From positions 18,046-82,045 of the forward strand of contig JAOTUY010000001.1 in the NCBI GenBank assembly GCA_029863625.1: a stretch of 64,000 nt of DNA. The letters run 5' to 3'. Source of the DNA: Acidimicrobiia bacterium. Lineage in GTDB: Bacteria > Actinomycetota > Acidimicrobiia > Spongiisociales > UBA4744. Position 1 is the stretch's first letter; the number at the start of each line of letters is the position of its first letter. The translations under genes and the position numbers were made by a program. Below are positions 1 to 8,320 of the stretch, piece after piece. The notes under the pieces were generated by a model, which was not told the DNA's origin, did no database searches, and saw only the letters and a list, made by a program, of their open reading frames with translations.

Positions 1-326
1 ATCTGCCGACCAATCCGCATGGTGGGATTCAGGGCACTGCGTGGATCCTGGAAGATCATCGTCATCTGGTTGGCGGTGCGGTGAATCTCTCCCGTCCCGC
101 TGTCCATCAGATCGCGACCCTCGAGTCGAACCGTTCCGCCCCGTTGTTCGATGCCTGATGGGAGCAGCCCCATAATGGCGAGTGAGGCCATCGTCTTGCC
201 CGATCCGGACTCGCCTACGAGACCCATGACCTCCCCAGGCTCGACCGTGAAGCCGACCTCGCGCAGTAGCGAGTGCGGACTTCGTTCGAGGCCAACGGTG
301 AGTCCGTCGACCTCAAGCAGACTCAT
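1..326 (-). CDS. Oligopeptide/dipeptide ABC transporter ATP-binding protein, OppD/DppD type (3' end outside window)
   Basis: N-terminal part of an ABC ATPase that would power the neighbouring permeases at the inner face of the membrane. The visible protein begins MSLLEVDGLTVGLERSP and contains the Walker A motif GESGSGKT and a Q-loop region ending FQDPRSALNPTMRIG, which is typical of the OppD/DppD family. The gene runs off the left edge, so the signature and Walker B motifs cannot be seen. Its ATG overlaps the stop of the upstream permease gene in an ATGA junction, so the two are translationally coupled in one operon: binding protein, permease, permease, ATPase. The substrate is inferred to be peptides from family and neighbours. 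Confidence 0.9.
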   Translation of the reverse strand, partial: MSLLEVDGLTVGLERSPHSLLREVGFTVEPGEVMGLVGESGSGKTMASLAIMGLLPSGIEQRGGTVRLEGRDLMDSGTGEIHRTANQMTMIFQDPRSALNPTMRIGRQ

Positions 327-1219
327 AGAGTCTCTGCTCCCATATCGTCGCCGATGAACTGGAAGGCCATCGCCGCGAGGACGATCATGCCCCCAGGAAA
401 GAGGGCGGTCCACCACTGGCCGGTGATGATATCGGGGGCTCCTTCCGCCACCATGACACCCCATTCAGCCGTCGGCGGGCGGATACCAACGCCGAGGAAG
501 GCCAGGCCGGCCACCGTGAGGATCGCCCATCCTGCCACGAGGGCCGCCTGGACGAAAGAAGGACCCATCGAGTTGGGCAAGACGTGCCGGAAGGCGACTC
601 TCAACGGGCTGTTGCCGGCGAGCTTGGCACCGTCAACATACTCCAGTTCGCGCTCGGCCAGCACCTGTGCTCTGGTGAGCCTGATGAAGTAGGGGATGTA
701 CGCAACGGACACCGCAATCACGACGTTGGGGACGCTATTGCCGATTGCTGCCACAAGAACGAGAGCCAGCACAAAGCCGGGGAAGGCCATTACTACGTCG
801 GTCAATCTCATCATCACCTCGTCGACCCAGCCTCCGAAGTAGCCGGACACAACTCCAATGGCCGACCCGATCACCATCGAGGACAGCGCGATGACGATGC
901 CGATCGTGACATCCAAACGTGCAGCATGAACTGCTCGGGCAAACACGTCCCTGCCGAACTTGTCGGTTCCGAACCAGTTGTCCGATGAGGGCCCTTGATA
1001 GAAATTGGCCGGATCGGTCACCCGGGGGTCGTCGACGAAGAAGGGTCCCGCGACAGCCAGAAGCACGTAAATGCCCAGGATCACTAGACCGATAATGAGG
1101 AGGGGTTTCCGTCGCCACAACGGCAACTGGTACGCCTTGCCCGGGATTTCGGGAGCGATGAACCCTTCGACTCGTTCTTGTGCGCCGCCATCAGGACTCG
1201 TAGGGCCCAGCACGCTCAT
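323..1219 (-). CDS. Peptide ABC transporter permease, DppC/OppC type
   Basis: A 298-residue inner-membrane permease with the N-terminal cytoplasmic tail and first transmembrane helix typical of OppC (LLIIGLVILGIYVLLAVAGP), followed by about five more helices. The cytoplasmic EAA loop is clear (ELEYVDGAKLAGNSPLRVAF, then RHVLPN) and contacts the ATPase. The start is placed at the ATG giving MSVLGPTSPDGG, because it overlaps the stop of the DppB-type gene as ATGA; the reading frame continues upstream into that gene but has no better start there. With its DppB-type partner it forms the channel. Confidence 0.92.
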   Translation of the reverse strand: MSVLGPTSPDGGAQERVEGFIAPEIPGKAYQLPLWRRKPLLIIGLVILGIYVLLAVAGPFFVDDPRVTDPANFYQGPSSDNWFGTDKFGRDVFARAVHAARLDVTIGIVIALSSMVIGSAIGVVSGYFGGWVDEVMMRLTDVVMAFPGFVLALVLVAAIGNSVPNVVIAVSVAYIPYFIRLTRAQVLAERELEYVDGAKLAGNSPLRVAFRHVLPNSMGPSFVQAALVAGWAILTVAGLAFLGVGIRPPTAEWGVMVAEGAPDIITGQWWTALFPGGMIVLAAMAFQFIGDDMGAETL

Positions 1220-2241
1220 GCGGCGACCTTCTTTCCGAGGCGGATGCGCGGGTCGATCCATGCGTAAACCAGATCGATCACCACGTTGAGGCCGACGTAG
1301 AGAATCCCGACCACGATGACGAATCCCTGTAGCGCTTCAAGGTCGTTGACCTGAATCGCTGTATAGGCATAGCGACCCACGCCGGGCCAAGCGAATAGAA
1401 ACTCGACGATCACATTTCCGCCGAGCATATAGCCGAAGACGATCCCGATGGCGGTGGTGACGGGAAGGAGTGCGTTGCGGAACCCGTCCCTGAAGAGAAT
1501 CTGCCAGTAGGGAACGCCGATAGCCCTGGCGGTGCGGACATGCTCGGACTCCAACGCGTCGATCATCGATGCCCGGACCATTTTGAGGATCGGCGCGGCG
1601 AGCACGAACCCGAGAGTGATGACCGGGAGTGCTAAGTATCTGAACGCCTCGACCATCAAACCGAAGTCTCCATGCAGGGCCGCGTCGATGGTGAAAAAGC
1701 CCGTGATCGAGTCTGGCGGCTCCGTACCGATCGCAAGCCGGTCGATCGGTCCGGGAAACCAACGAAGCTTGAAGAAGAGGAAATAGATCAACAACAAGCC
1801 CAACCAGAATAGAGCCATCGACGAGCCCAGGACGGCGAAGACACGGGCCATCCGATCGACCCACGAGTCGCGACGTGCCGCGGCGATAATCCCCATCGGG
1901 ATGCCGATGATGGCAGCCAGCACCACCGCGTAGAAAGCCAGCTCGAGTGATGCCGGGAGTCGCTGGAGGAGCTCGTCTGTCACGTCTCCGTTGGTGCGAA
2001 TAGAGACGCCGAGGTTACCGGTGAACACTTCGGATATGTAATCGCGAAACTGAACGGGGATCGGGTCAGACAGACCGTATTGCTGGCGGATCTCGGCCAC
2101 TTTCTGTTCGTTTGCGTACGGCCCGGCACGCACAATAGCTGCGTCACCCGGGAGGACGCGCACAATGAAGAAGACGATGATCACAATGCCGATCACTGTG
2201 GCCATTGAGATCAGCAGTCGCCTACCTAGGTATCGCCACAT
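1216..2241 (-). CDS. Peptide ABC transporter permease, DppB/OppB type
   Basis: A 341-residue membrane permease starting MWRYLGRRLLISM, with a first helix (ATVIGIVIIVFFIVRVLPGD), the long periplasmic loop of OppB-type proteins and an EAA loop (SEHVRTARAIGVPYWQILF). Starts ATG 2241 or GTG 2247 are both possible and differ by two residues. It follows the binding-protein gene after 64 bases that hold a strong hairpin (2258-2290), so its expression is probably a read-through fraction of the upstream transcript. It overlaps the DppC-type gene by four bases. Confidence 0.92.
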   Translation of the reverse strand: MWRYLGRRLLISMATVIGIVIIVFFIVRVLPGDAAIVRAGPYANEQKVAEIRQQYGLSDPIPVQFRDYISEVFTGNLGVSIRTNGDVTDELLQRLPASLELAFYAVVLAAIIGIPMGIIAAARRDSWVDRMARVFAVLGSSMALFWLGLLLIYFLFFKLRWFPGPIDRLAIGTEPPDSITGFFTIDAALHGDFGLMVEAFRYLALPVITLGFVLAAPILKMVRASMIDALESEHVRTARAIGVPYWQILFRDGFRNALLPVTTAIGIVFGYMLGGNVIVEFLFAWPGVGRYAYTAIQVNDLEALQGFVIVVGILYVGLNVVIDLVYAWIDPRIRLGKKVAA

Positions 2242-2257
2242 GTGCACCAGCGTAGTA

Positions 2258-2290
2258 AAAGGGTCGGGCCGATGATCGGCCCGACCCTTT
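2258..2290 (-). terminator. Perfect 16-bp hairpin between binding-protein and permease genes
   Basis: Two 16-base arms (AAAGGGTCGGGCCGAT and its exact complement) flank a single central base. On the minus strand the hairpin is followed by TTTTACT, a short U-tract. It lies after the binding-protein stop and before the dppB-type start, where binding-protein operons commonly have a partial terminator or mRNA-stabilising hairpin that gives excess binding protein over permease. Confidence 0.8.
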
Positions 2291-2305
2291 CGCGGCTCTT
2301 CCTCG

Positions 2306-4012
2306 CTAGCAGTCGTCCGTCTTGGTTAGGAACCGGAAGGAAGGCACCTGAGAGTACCCAAGCTCCAAACCTGTTACACACTTGCCGGTCGCCACGGTTC
2401 GGGTAGTCGACCACAACGGCGCCCAGATGGCATTGTCGAACATGATTTGCTGGGCCTGAGATGACACGTCGTTCCGAACCGCCTGGTCCACGGAGAATTT
2501 CCCTGTATTGACCAGTTCGTCGTAGGTGTCGTTGCAGAACTGCGAGTAGTTGACGAAAGATCCGCATTGAGTCAGGAACTGCATCTGATAGAAGGGATCC
2601 TCTCCCCATGAGAACCAGTCGTGTATCAACAGGGGAAGTTCGCCGGCCGACGCACGGGCCGCCCAGTCGGCGTCCGGCAGCACCTGAACCTCGACATCGA
2701 TGCCCATCTGACGGAGGTTTTCTTGGATGAGCACCGCGGCTTCCTGATCGGTCAGGCGGGACTCACGCACACCCAGTACAAGGCTGACGTCCGTTTCGCC
2801 GGAATTAGCCAGGTGCTGTGCTGCGAGATCGAGATCGGTTGCGTAGCCGGCGCCGATTGCGGGGTCATAGGTGTCCATCTGGGAGGTGACGACCCCGCGG
2901 GCTGGAGCGGCATAGCCGAACATCACTTGGTCGATTAGGGCGTCGTACGGCACCGCGGCGATGATCGCTTTGCGAACGTCCACGTTGGGGATCAGATTGA
3001 TGTTCATTGCCATATAGTGCACGCCCGTTGTCGGGATCTCGATGACGTTGACGTTCGGGTCTGCTTCTAGCTCTGGAAGCAGTCTTTCGGGGATTCCGGT
3101 GGCAACGTCGAGCTCACCCGATCGCACGAGCTGGGCCCGTTGGGTGGCATCCGGGACGGTGCGAATCACGACACCGGAGTTGGCCACGCTGGCGGCGTCC
3201 CAGTAGTTCGGGTTCGGCTCCAGAATCACCTGCGTGTCCGGGTTGTATTCCGAGATGAAATACGGACCGGATCCTGCACTCTTGTCGTTCATGAACGCGA
3301 AGGCCCATTCGTCATCGGCGGTGGCATTGGCATCCAAGAGTGCCTGGTTGAGAGCGCCGAAGACCTGGAAAGTCATGAAGCGTTCGAACAATGGGCTTTG
3401 AACGGAGGCTTTTATCTCAAATGTGTAGTCATCGATCACAGTCAGCTGATCGGCCGAGGAGATGCCGATGAACGGCAACAAGACACCGATGTAGCCGGGA
3501 CCCTCGATCGAGCGTTGGAAGACGTACTTGTAGTCTTCAGCGGTCACGGGAGAACCGTCGTCGAACTTGGCGTCCTCGCGCAACGTGAAGGTAGCCAACA
3601 TGCCGCCGTCGTCGGTCAACTGGATGTCGTAGCTTTCGGCGCCGGCGCCGACGTGGTCCGATCGGCTACCGAGTAGCCACCCGCCATCTTGCGCTTCCGG
3701 CAGCTGGACGATGAGCGGCTCGTACACCGCGTGGGTGACGGCATACGCAGAGGTCGATCGGAAGGTATGCGGCTCAACGGTGGTCACTGTGTCGGACAAC
3801 GCGACGACCATGCGGGGTTTCTCGTCAGATGGAGTCGCAGCCGTCGTCGTCGTTGTCCCGCCGTCATCGCCTGCCTGGGTGGTGCCGGGGGCAGCTGTCG
3901 TTGTCGTCGTGGTTCCTTCGTCACTGGCGCAAGCGGCCGCGATGAGAGCCAGGACCACTAGCACGACAACCCACCATGCCCCGGTTCGTGCCCTTCGTTT
4001 GTTGCTCTTCAT
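2306..4012 (-). CDS. Peptide ABC transporter substrate-binding lipoprotein (SBP family 5)
   Basis: A 568-residue extracytoplasmic receptor. The N-terminus has basic residues, a hydrophobic segment (WWVVVLVVLALIAAAC) and a lipobox ending in Cys, then a Thr-rich linker (DEGTTTTTTAAPGTTQ) that separates the lipid anchor from the binding domain. The family-5 fold follows, with features such as FTLREDAKFDDGSPVTAEDYKY. The start MKSNKRRA at 4012 is chosen because GGGAGGAAACC precedes it; a longer reading has no Shine-Dalgarno. It is the first gene of the operon. An AT-rich motif at 4057-4071 may be its operator. The real ligand, oligopeptide or another organic solute, is not determined by the sequence. 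Confidence 0.92.
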   Translation of the reverse strand: MKSNKRRARTGAWWVVVLVVLALIAAACASDEGTTTTTTAAPGTTQAGDDGGTTTTTAATPSDEKPRMVVALSDTVTTVEPHTFRSTSAYAVTHAVYEPLIVQLPEAQDGGWLLGSRSDHVGAGAESYDIQLTDDGGMLATFTLREDAKFDDGSPVTAEDYKYVFQRSIEGPGYIGVLLPFIGISSADQLTVIDDYTFEIKASVQSPLFERFMTFQVFGALNQALLDANATADDEWAFAFMNDKSAGSGPYFISEYNPDTQVILEPNPNYWDAASVANSGVVIRTVPDATQRAQLVRSGELDVATGIPERLLPELEADPNVNVIEIPTTGVHYMAMNINLIPNVDVRKAIIAAVPYDALIDQVMFGYAAPARGVVTSQMDTYDPAIGAGYATDLDLAAQHLANSGETDVSLVLGVRESRLTDQEAAVLIQENLRQMGIDVEVQVLPDADWAARASAGELPLLIHDWFSWGEDPFYQMQFLTQCGSFVNYSQFCNDTYDELVNTGKFSVDQAVRNDVSSQAQQIMFDNAIWAPLWSTTRTVATGKCVTGLELGYSQVPSFRFLTKTDDC

Positions 4013-4056
4013 GGTTTCCTCCCGAGTGGCTATTGCCCGATCTAGGCAAGTTGACA

Positions 4057-4071
4057 AGAAATATACATTCT
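4057..4071. promoter_or_regulatory. Candidate operator upstream of the peptide-transport operon
   Basis: AGAAATATACATTCT has perfect AGAA/TTCT arms around ATATACA and lies 45 bases upstream of the binding-protein start. A 12-of-15 match (ATAAATATATATTCC) sits in the leucine dehydrogenase/KDPG aldolase divergent promoter at 6696-6710. Both flank the GntR-type regulator gene, so this is a candidate site for that regulator. The assignment is inference; the match itself is seen in the sequence. Confidence 0.45.
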
Positions 4072-4099
4072 GCGGTACCAGGATGCGTCCTGGGCCCGG

Positions 4100-4801
4100 T
4101 CAAATGTCCAAAAGGTCATCGAGTTGGGTCCCCGCCGGATACTCGAGCGGCTCCTTTCCCCGCCGGTAGATCCGTGCCCCCAGGCTCCCCAGCAGCAGAA
4201 CCTCCTTACGAGAGATTCGCAGGATCGCTCCTTCTCGCAAAGCGACCACGGGACGGTCGCTCTCCTCGAGATACTCGAACAACCTCTCCTCACGCGTTTC
4301 GCCCTGGTGCGACGAATCCGGATCGCGATCGACATAGTGGGGATTGATCTGGAACGGTACGAGACCGAGGGCGACGAAGGACGGCGGCTCAATTATTGGC
4401 ATGTCGTTCGTGGTCTTGATCGTTGGGCTCGCCACATTGGTCCCGGCACTGGCGCCGACATAGCGTACGCCGTCCGCGACGGAACGGCGGATGGCATCAA
4501 GCATCCCGGTGGAGTACAGCCGATCGAGCAACCGAAAGGTGTTGCCTCCTCCTATGAAAACTGCCTCCGCTTGCCTGAGTTGCCCGACTAGGTCTCCCGT
4601 GCGATCTGCCCAATCGGCGCGAACTCCCATCCGATCTAACCGCTCGCATGTCTTGGCTCCGTAAGCCAGCTCGTCTGAGACAGCGAAAGGTACGAACAGG
4701 AGGTTCGAAACCCCGGTGAGGAATTCCTGGAGAACATCAGCGCAATGATCGAGATAACCTCCATCCGGGCCGGTCGAGTTGCTCATGAGCAGCAGTTGCA
4801 T
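4100..4801 (-). CDS. pepE: Peptidase E (alpha-aspartyl dipeptidase, family S51)
   Basis: A 233-residue cytoplasmic serine peptidase that cleaves N-terminal Asp-X dipeptides. The nucleophile motif is GASAGTN (usually GxSAGxN), the Asp is in TNDMPI, the His in INPHYVD, and the GGGNTFRLL loop is present, so the full S51 triad is in place and the length matches the family. The start has a strong GGAGGTAA ribosome site. It lies directly upstream of, and in the same direction as, the peptide-import operon (about 90 bases before the binding-protein start), which fits degradation of imported dipeptides. A small palindrome, CCACTCTATAAGTGG at 4818-4832, lies in its promoter region. Confidence 0.93.
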   Translation of the reverse strand: MQLLLMSNSTGPDGGYLDHCADVLQEFLTGVSNLLFVPFAVSDELAYGAKTCERLDRMGVRADWADRTGDLVGQLRQAEAVFIGGGNTFRLLDRLYSTGMLDAIRRSVADGVRYVGASAGTNVASPTIKTTNDMPIIEPPSFVALGLVPFQINPHYVDRDPDSSHQGETREERLFEYLEESDRPVVALREGAILRISRKEVLLLGSLGARIYRRGKEPLEYPAGTQLDDLLDI

Positions 4802-4817
4802 TTACCTCCTCGGCCCT

Positions 4818-4832
4818 CCACTCTATAAGTGG
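4818..4832. promoter_or_regulatory. Palindrome in the pepE / gntR divergent promoter region
   Basis: CCACT-CTATA-AGTGG is a perfect 5-bp inverted repeat with a TATA centre. It is 17 bases upstream of pepE and about 100 bases upstream of the divergent GntR-type gene. It could be a -10 region on the minus strand (TATAGA) or a regulator site; there is no further support. Confidence 0.3.
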
Positions 4833-4930
4833 GTTGGCGTGCTTGCCGTGACGCCGGAGCCGTTGTGCCCGCCGGGAAAGAGCTATATTCAACCCCTAGC
4901 TGGATCGACGCGCAGCCGTGACGGAGAACA

Positions 4931-5599
4931 GTGGAGCAATCCGAGCCGAAAACCAGAGCCGATTTGGTCGACCGCAAGCTGCGCGCTGCCATATTGTCCG
5001 GTGAGTTACGGCCGGGCGAGAAACTGCAGACGATCGCGCTCGGCAAGCGGTGGTCGGTCAGCCCTACTCCCGTTCGAGAGGCCTTCCAACGGCTCGCAGC
5101 CGAAGGGCTGCTGGAGATTACCCCCCAACGGGGAGCGCGAGTAGCCCCTATCTCTTTGACGGAAGCCCACGAGGTCCATGAAATCAGGGGTGTGCTCGAG
5201 CCACTTGCTTTGCGTTCCGCCATGCAGAATGGAAACGACGCGTGGGGGGCCGACCTTAAATCTGCCTACGCGACCCTCGCTGCGGAGTTGAGGAGAGGTG
5301 CTCCGGACCGGGGCGCCATCGAAGAAGCCCATCGCAACTATCACTTGGCGCTTCTGTCTTCATGCTCATCGACCTGGATGATTCGCCTCCTCGATCTTCT
5401 GAACTCGCACATCATTAGGTATTGGACGCTCACCGCCGCTCCCCGCCGGGACACCGACCAAGTTCTCGAAGAGCATCGACGTCTCCATGATCTGGTTCTT
5501 GCCGGGAAGACCGAAGTCGCTGTTGCCGAACTGGCCGCTCATCTTCAATACGCCCTCCATTCAGTGGCAGAACGGATGAGCGAGGATGTAGCCGACTAG
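4931..5599 (+). CDS. GntR family transcriptional regulator, FadR/FCD subfamily
   Basis: A 222-residue repressor-type regulator. The winged helix-turn-helix at residues 7-75 includes the GntR signature LRPGEKLQTIALGKRWSVSPTP followed by VREAFQRLAAEGLLE. The C-terminal FCD domain has the usual histidines (NYHLAL, EHRRLHDLVLAG, LAAHLQYA), which in this family bind a metal and an organic-acid effector. The GTG start follows GGAGAACA. It sits between the peptide importer plus pepE and the amino-acid dehydrogenase / KDPG aldolase operons, and is the obvious local regulator. Its effector is unknown; an amino- or keto-acid is a guess from context. Confidence 0.88.
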   Translation: MEQSEPKTRADLVDRKLRAAILSGELRPGEKLQTIALGKRWSVSPTPVREAFQRLAAEGLLEITPQRGARVAPISLTEAHEVHEIRGVLEPLALRSAMQNGNDAWGADLKSAYATLAAELRRGAPDRGAIEEAHRNYHLALLSSCSSTWMIRLLDLLNSHIIRYWTLTAAPRRDTDQVLEEHRRLHDLVLAGKTEVAVAELAAHLQYALHSVAERMSEDVAD

Positions 5600-6666
5600 A
5601 CGATGGAGGTCGTCCGACTGAGACGTTCCTCCGCTAGGGCCACCGCAGCTGTCCTGGGCGTCACGCCTTCATTACGTGCTCGATCCAATACGGTGGCCGT
5701 CGTTTCGTAGATCCGTTGCACCTCGATAATGGCTCTGTCCCACAGATATCCCTCAGGCTTGAGCTCCTCGACGATGTTGATGATTCCGCCCGCATTGGCG
5801 ATAAAGTCGGGCGTGTAGGTGATGCCGGCTTGGGCTAGGCGCTCGGCGTCGGTGGTTTCAAGCAACTGGTTGTTGGCGCATCCGACAATTGCTTCACACT
5901 TCAGTTGGGGGATGGTCGAAGCATTGAGCACACCGCCGAGGGCACAGGGGGCGAGGATGTCACAGGCCGTTCGAAGTATTTCATCGACCGGCACCATCTT
6001 TGCTCCGTGCTCGGCGGCGGCTGTGACCGCGGCCTCACCGTCGACATCAGCTACGACCACATTGCAGTCTGCAGCTGTGAGGAGATCCACCAACACCATC
6101 CCCACCTTGCCGACTCCTTGTACCGCCACCCGCCTACCGCTGAGGTCGGGAGAGCTCCAGAGGTGCTGCGCCGTCGCCCGCATAGCTGCGAACAAACCGT
6201 GGGCGGTCGCAGGTGATGGATCTCCTGACCCGCCCATGTCAACCGGCAGGCCGGTGACATGGGCTGTCTGGCGTGACACAACCACCATGTCTTCAACGGT
6301 GCTGCCGACGTCCTGGGCGGTGACATACGTGCCGCCCAAGGCCTGGACGGCCCGTCCATAGGCTTCGAGTAGTGATTCCGTCTTGTCGTGGCTCGGATCG
6401 GCCAGAATGACGCCTTTACCGCCACCGAGCGGAAGCCCGGCCGCGGCCGATTTGTACGTCATACCGCGGGACAAGCGGAGCACGTCAACCAGAGCATCTT
6501 CGACCGACGGGTAGTCCCGAATCCGAGTTCCTCCCAGGGCAGGCCCGAGGGTCGAGGAATGGACTCCTATAATCGCCCGTAGCCCGCTGTCACGATCCGA
6601 AGCAAAGAACAAACCCTCATGGCCACGGTGGCTCAATTCCTCAAAGATCTGCATTTGCGGTTTCAC
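5596..6666 (-). CDS. Leu/Phe/Val-type amino-acid dehydrogenase (leucine dehydrogenase-like)
   Basis: A 356-residue NAD-dependent amino-acid dehydrogenase that would oxidatively deaminate a branched-chain or aromatic amino acid to the 2-oxo acid and ammonia. The catalytic Lys lies in LPLGGGKGVI and the substrate loop is TGLPVDMGGSGDPSPATA. The NAD-binding Rossmann motif is VAVQGVGKVG, and the C-terminal segment FIANAGGIINIVEE is diagnostic. The GTG at 6666 has AGAGAA upstream; the ATG at 6654 is an alternative. The gene is convergent with the GntR gene (four-base tail overlap) and divergent from the KDPG aldolase operon over an AT-rich promoter. Specificity among Leu, Val and Phe is not resolved. 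Confidence 0.88.
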   Translation of the reverse strand: MKPQMQIFEELSHRGHEGLFFASDRDSGLRAIIGVHSSTLGPALGGTRIRDYPSVEDALVDVLRLSRGMTYKSAAAGLPLGGGKGVILADPSHDKTESLLEAYGRAVQALGGTYVTAQDVGSTVEDMVVVSRQTAHVTGLPVDMGGSGDPSPATAHGLFAAMRATAQHLWSSPDLSGRRVAVQGVGKVGMVLVDLLTAADCNVVVADVDGEAAVTAAAEHGAKMVPVDEILRTACDILAPCALGGVLNASTIPQLKCEAIVGCANNQLLETTDAERLAQAGITYTPDFIANAGGIINIVEELKPEGYLWDRAIIEVQRIYETTATVLDRARNEGVTPRTAAVALAEERLSRTTSIV

Positions 6667-6695
6667 AGTTCTCTTGCCGGGAACATCCGTATCCT

Positions 6696-6710
6696 ATAAA
6701 TATATATTCC
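6696..6710. promoter_or_regulatory. AT-rich divergent promoter/operator between dehydrogenase and KDPG aldolase genes
   Basis: ATAAATATATATTCC lies in the 53-base gap between two divergent starts and matches the motif at 4057-4071 at 12 of 15 positions. It can supply a -10 element in both directions and is a candidate GntR operator. Confidence 0.45.
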
Positions 6711-6719
6711 CGATGGTAG

Positions 6720-7367
6720 GTGAGCGAGTTGGCTGACGTTACCGAGTCGCTATTTCGATCTCTCGGCGAAATCCGGGCCATCGGCATCCTGCGTGGTTGT
6801 CCGCCCGAACATGTGGTTGCCGTGACCCGTGCAGCGGTGGAGGCCGGATTCAAGGTGGTCGAAGTGACGCTCGATTCTCCGGGTGCCCTCCAATCAATTG
6901 AACTACTCACGGACTCGTTTCCTGATCTCACGATCGGAGTCGGCACCGTCCGAACCGGAGAAGAGGTCGCTTGGGCGATTCAAGCGGGGGCGTCGTTTGT
7001 GGTGTCGCCGGTCGTCGAAGAGCAAGTTATCGGGGCCTGCGGCAAACACAAGATCCCCGTCCTCCCCGGCGCAGCCACTCCAACCGAGGTCTTTCGAGCT
7101 CTCTGTTTGGGGGCCGAAGCAGTGAAGCTATTCCCGGCCGTGCAGCTGGGAGGACCAGCATATGTTGCTGCCATTCGCGGGCCCTTGGGAAATCCCCGGC
7201 TGGTGCCGACCGGGGGAATCTCCGCAGAAAACGGGCGTGCCTTTCTCGATGCCGGCGCGGTGGCTGTTGGGGTAGGTGGATCGGTTTTCACGCGCGATGC
7301 CTTGGCCCGCGGTGATGCCGGGCAGGTGGGGTCGCAGGCAACGGCTTTCGTTAGGTCAATCACATGA
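6720..7367 (+). CDS. eda: 2-keto-3-deoxy-6-phosphogluconate (KDPG)/KHG aldolase
   Basis: A 215-residue class I aldolase (TIM barrel trimer) that splits KDPG into pyruvate and glyceraldehyde-3-phosphate. The Schiff-base Lys is in AVKLFPA, the catalytic Glu in KVVEVTLDS and the phosphate-binding loop in VPTGGISAENG. Length is normal. The start is the GTG at 6720, only 10 bases downstream of the AT-rich promoter motif, so the 5' leader is very short. Its stop overlaps the ATG of the sugar-kinase gene (ATGA). Together they make the lower half of the Entner-Doudoroff / ketodeoxy-sugar pathway. Confidence 0.93.
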   Translation: MSELADVTESLFRSLGEIRAIGILRGCPPEHVVAVTRAAVEAGFKVVEVTLDSPGALQSIELLTDSFPDLTIGVGTVRTGEEVAWAIQAGASFVVSPVVEEQVIGACGKHKIPVLPGAATPTEVFRALCLGAEAVKLFPAVQLGGPAYVAAIRGPLGNPRLVPTGGISAENGRAFLDAGAVAVGVGGSVFTRDALARGDAGQVGSQATAFVRSIT

Positions 7368-8320
7368 CATACGACATCGTCACTGTCGGAGAAGCGATGC
7401 TTCGCTTGTGGGTGCCGCCGGGTGAACGGCTTGAGGATGCCCCGGCGTTTCGAGTGACTGTTGCCGGGGCCGAGGCCAATGTCGCAATGGCCGCCGCCCG
7501 GATGGGTGCGCGAACGGCGTGGTTGTCCGCGTTGCCGGAGAACCCTCTCGGCCGGCGAGCCGTCCGGGAGGTCGGCGCTCATGGCGTCGACATCTCCCAT
7601 GTGTATTGGACCGACGGGGCTCGCATGGGCCTCTATTTCGTCGAGTTAAGCGTGCCGCCCCGGCCCATTTCGGTACTGTACGACAGGGCCCAGTCGGCGG
7701 CGGCGGCCATGACAGAAGAAGTAGTCGCCTGGCCCGCGGTCGAGACCGCCCGCCTCGTCCATGTCACCGGCATCACCCCCGCTCTGAGCGAATCGAGCAA
7801 GGAAATGACGTACGAGGTGGTGCGGCGGGCTCGCGCGGCGGGGTCGCTTGTCTCAATCGACGTCAACTACCGGCGTCTCCTTTGGGAACCGGCCGAATGT
7901 GCATTGGTCGTCGGGGACCTGGCGGGTCTGGCGGACGTCTTGATTTCCACCATCGAGGATGCTCGAGATGTCTTCCAGATCACCGGCCCTCCGGACGCTG
8001 TGGTTCGTGAACTGCAGGGACTCACAGGGACCAGCCGGGTGATCGTGACCGCCGGTGGTGAAGGTGCCTTCTGGCTCGACGGAGACAAGGCCGGATCAGC
8101 CGCCTCCTATGAAGCGGAAGCCTTAGACAGAATTGGCGCCGGCGACGCTTTTGCGGCCGGACTCCTGCTCGGCGTTCTCGAGGATGACGTCGGGCGTGGC
8201 GTCGATCGTGGCCTGGCGATGGCCGCGCTCAAACTCGGTATCTACGGTGATCAGCTCACCGTCAGCCCCGAAGAGGTCGAGCTGTTGACAAAGGGTCACC
8301 GCCGGGAAGTGACGAGGTGA
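7364..8320 (+). CDS. kdgK: PfkB-family sugar kinase, probable 2-keto-3-deoxygluconate kinase
   Basis: A 318-residue ribokinase-fold kinase beginning MTYDIVTVGEAMLRL. It has the PfkB C-terminal signature DRIGAGDAFAAGLL, whose Asp is the catalytic base, and the N-terminal segment GAEANVAMAAARMGA. It would phosphorylate KDG to KDPG for the aldolase encoded just upstream, and translational coupling (ATGA) supports that pairing. The family is broad, so the substrate rests mainly on context. The stop overlaps the aminotransferase start (GTGA). Confidence 0.83.
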   Translation: MTYDIVTVGEAMLRLWVPPGERLEDAPAFRVTVAGAEANVAMAAARMGARTAWLSALPENPLGRRAVREVGAHGVDISHVYWTDGARMGLYFVELSVPPRPISVLYDRAQSAAAAMTEEVVAWPAVETARLVHVTGITPALSESSKEMTYEVVRRARAAGSLVSIDVNYRRLLWEPAECALVVGDLAGLADVLISTIEDARDVFQITGPPDAVVRELQGLTGTSRVIVTAGGEGAFWLDGDKAGSAASYEAEALDRIGAGDAFAAGLLLGVLEDDVGRGVDRGLAMAALKLGIYGDQLTVSPEEVELLTKGHRREVTR

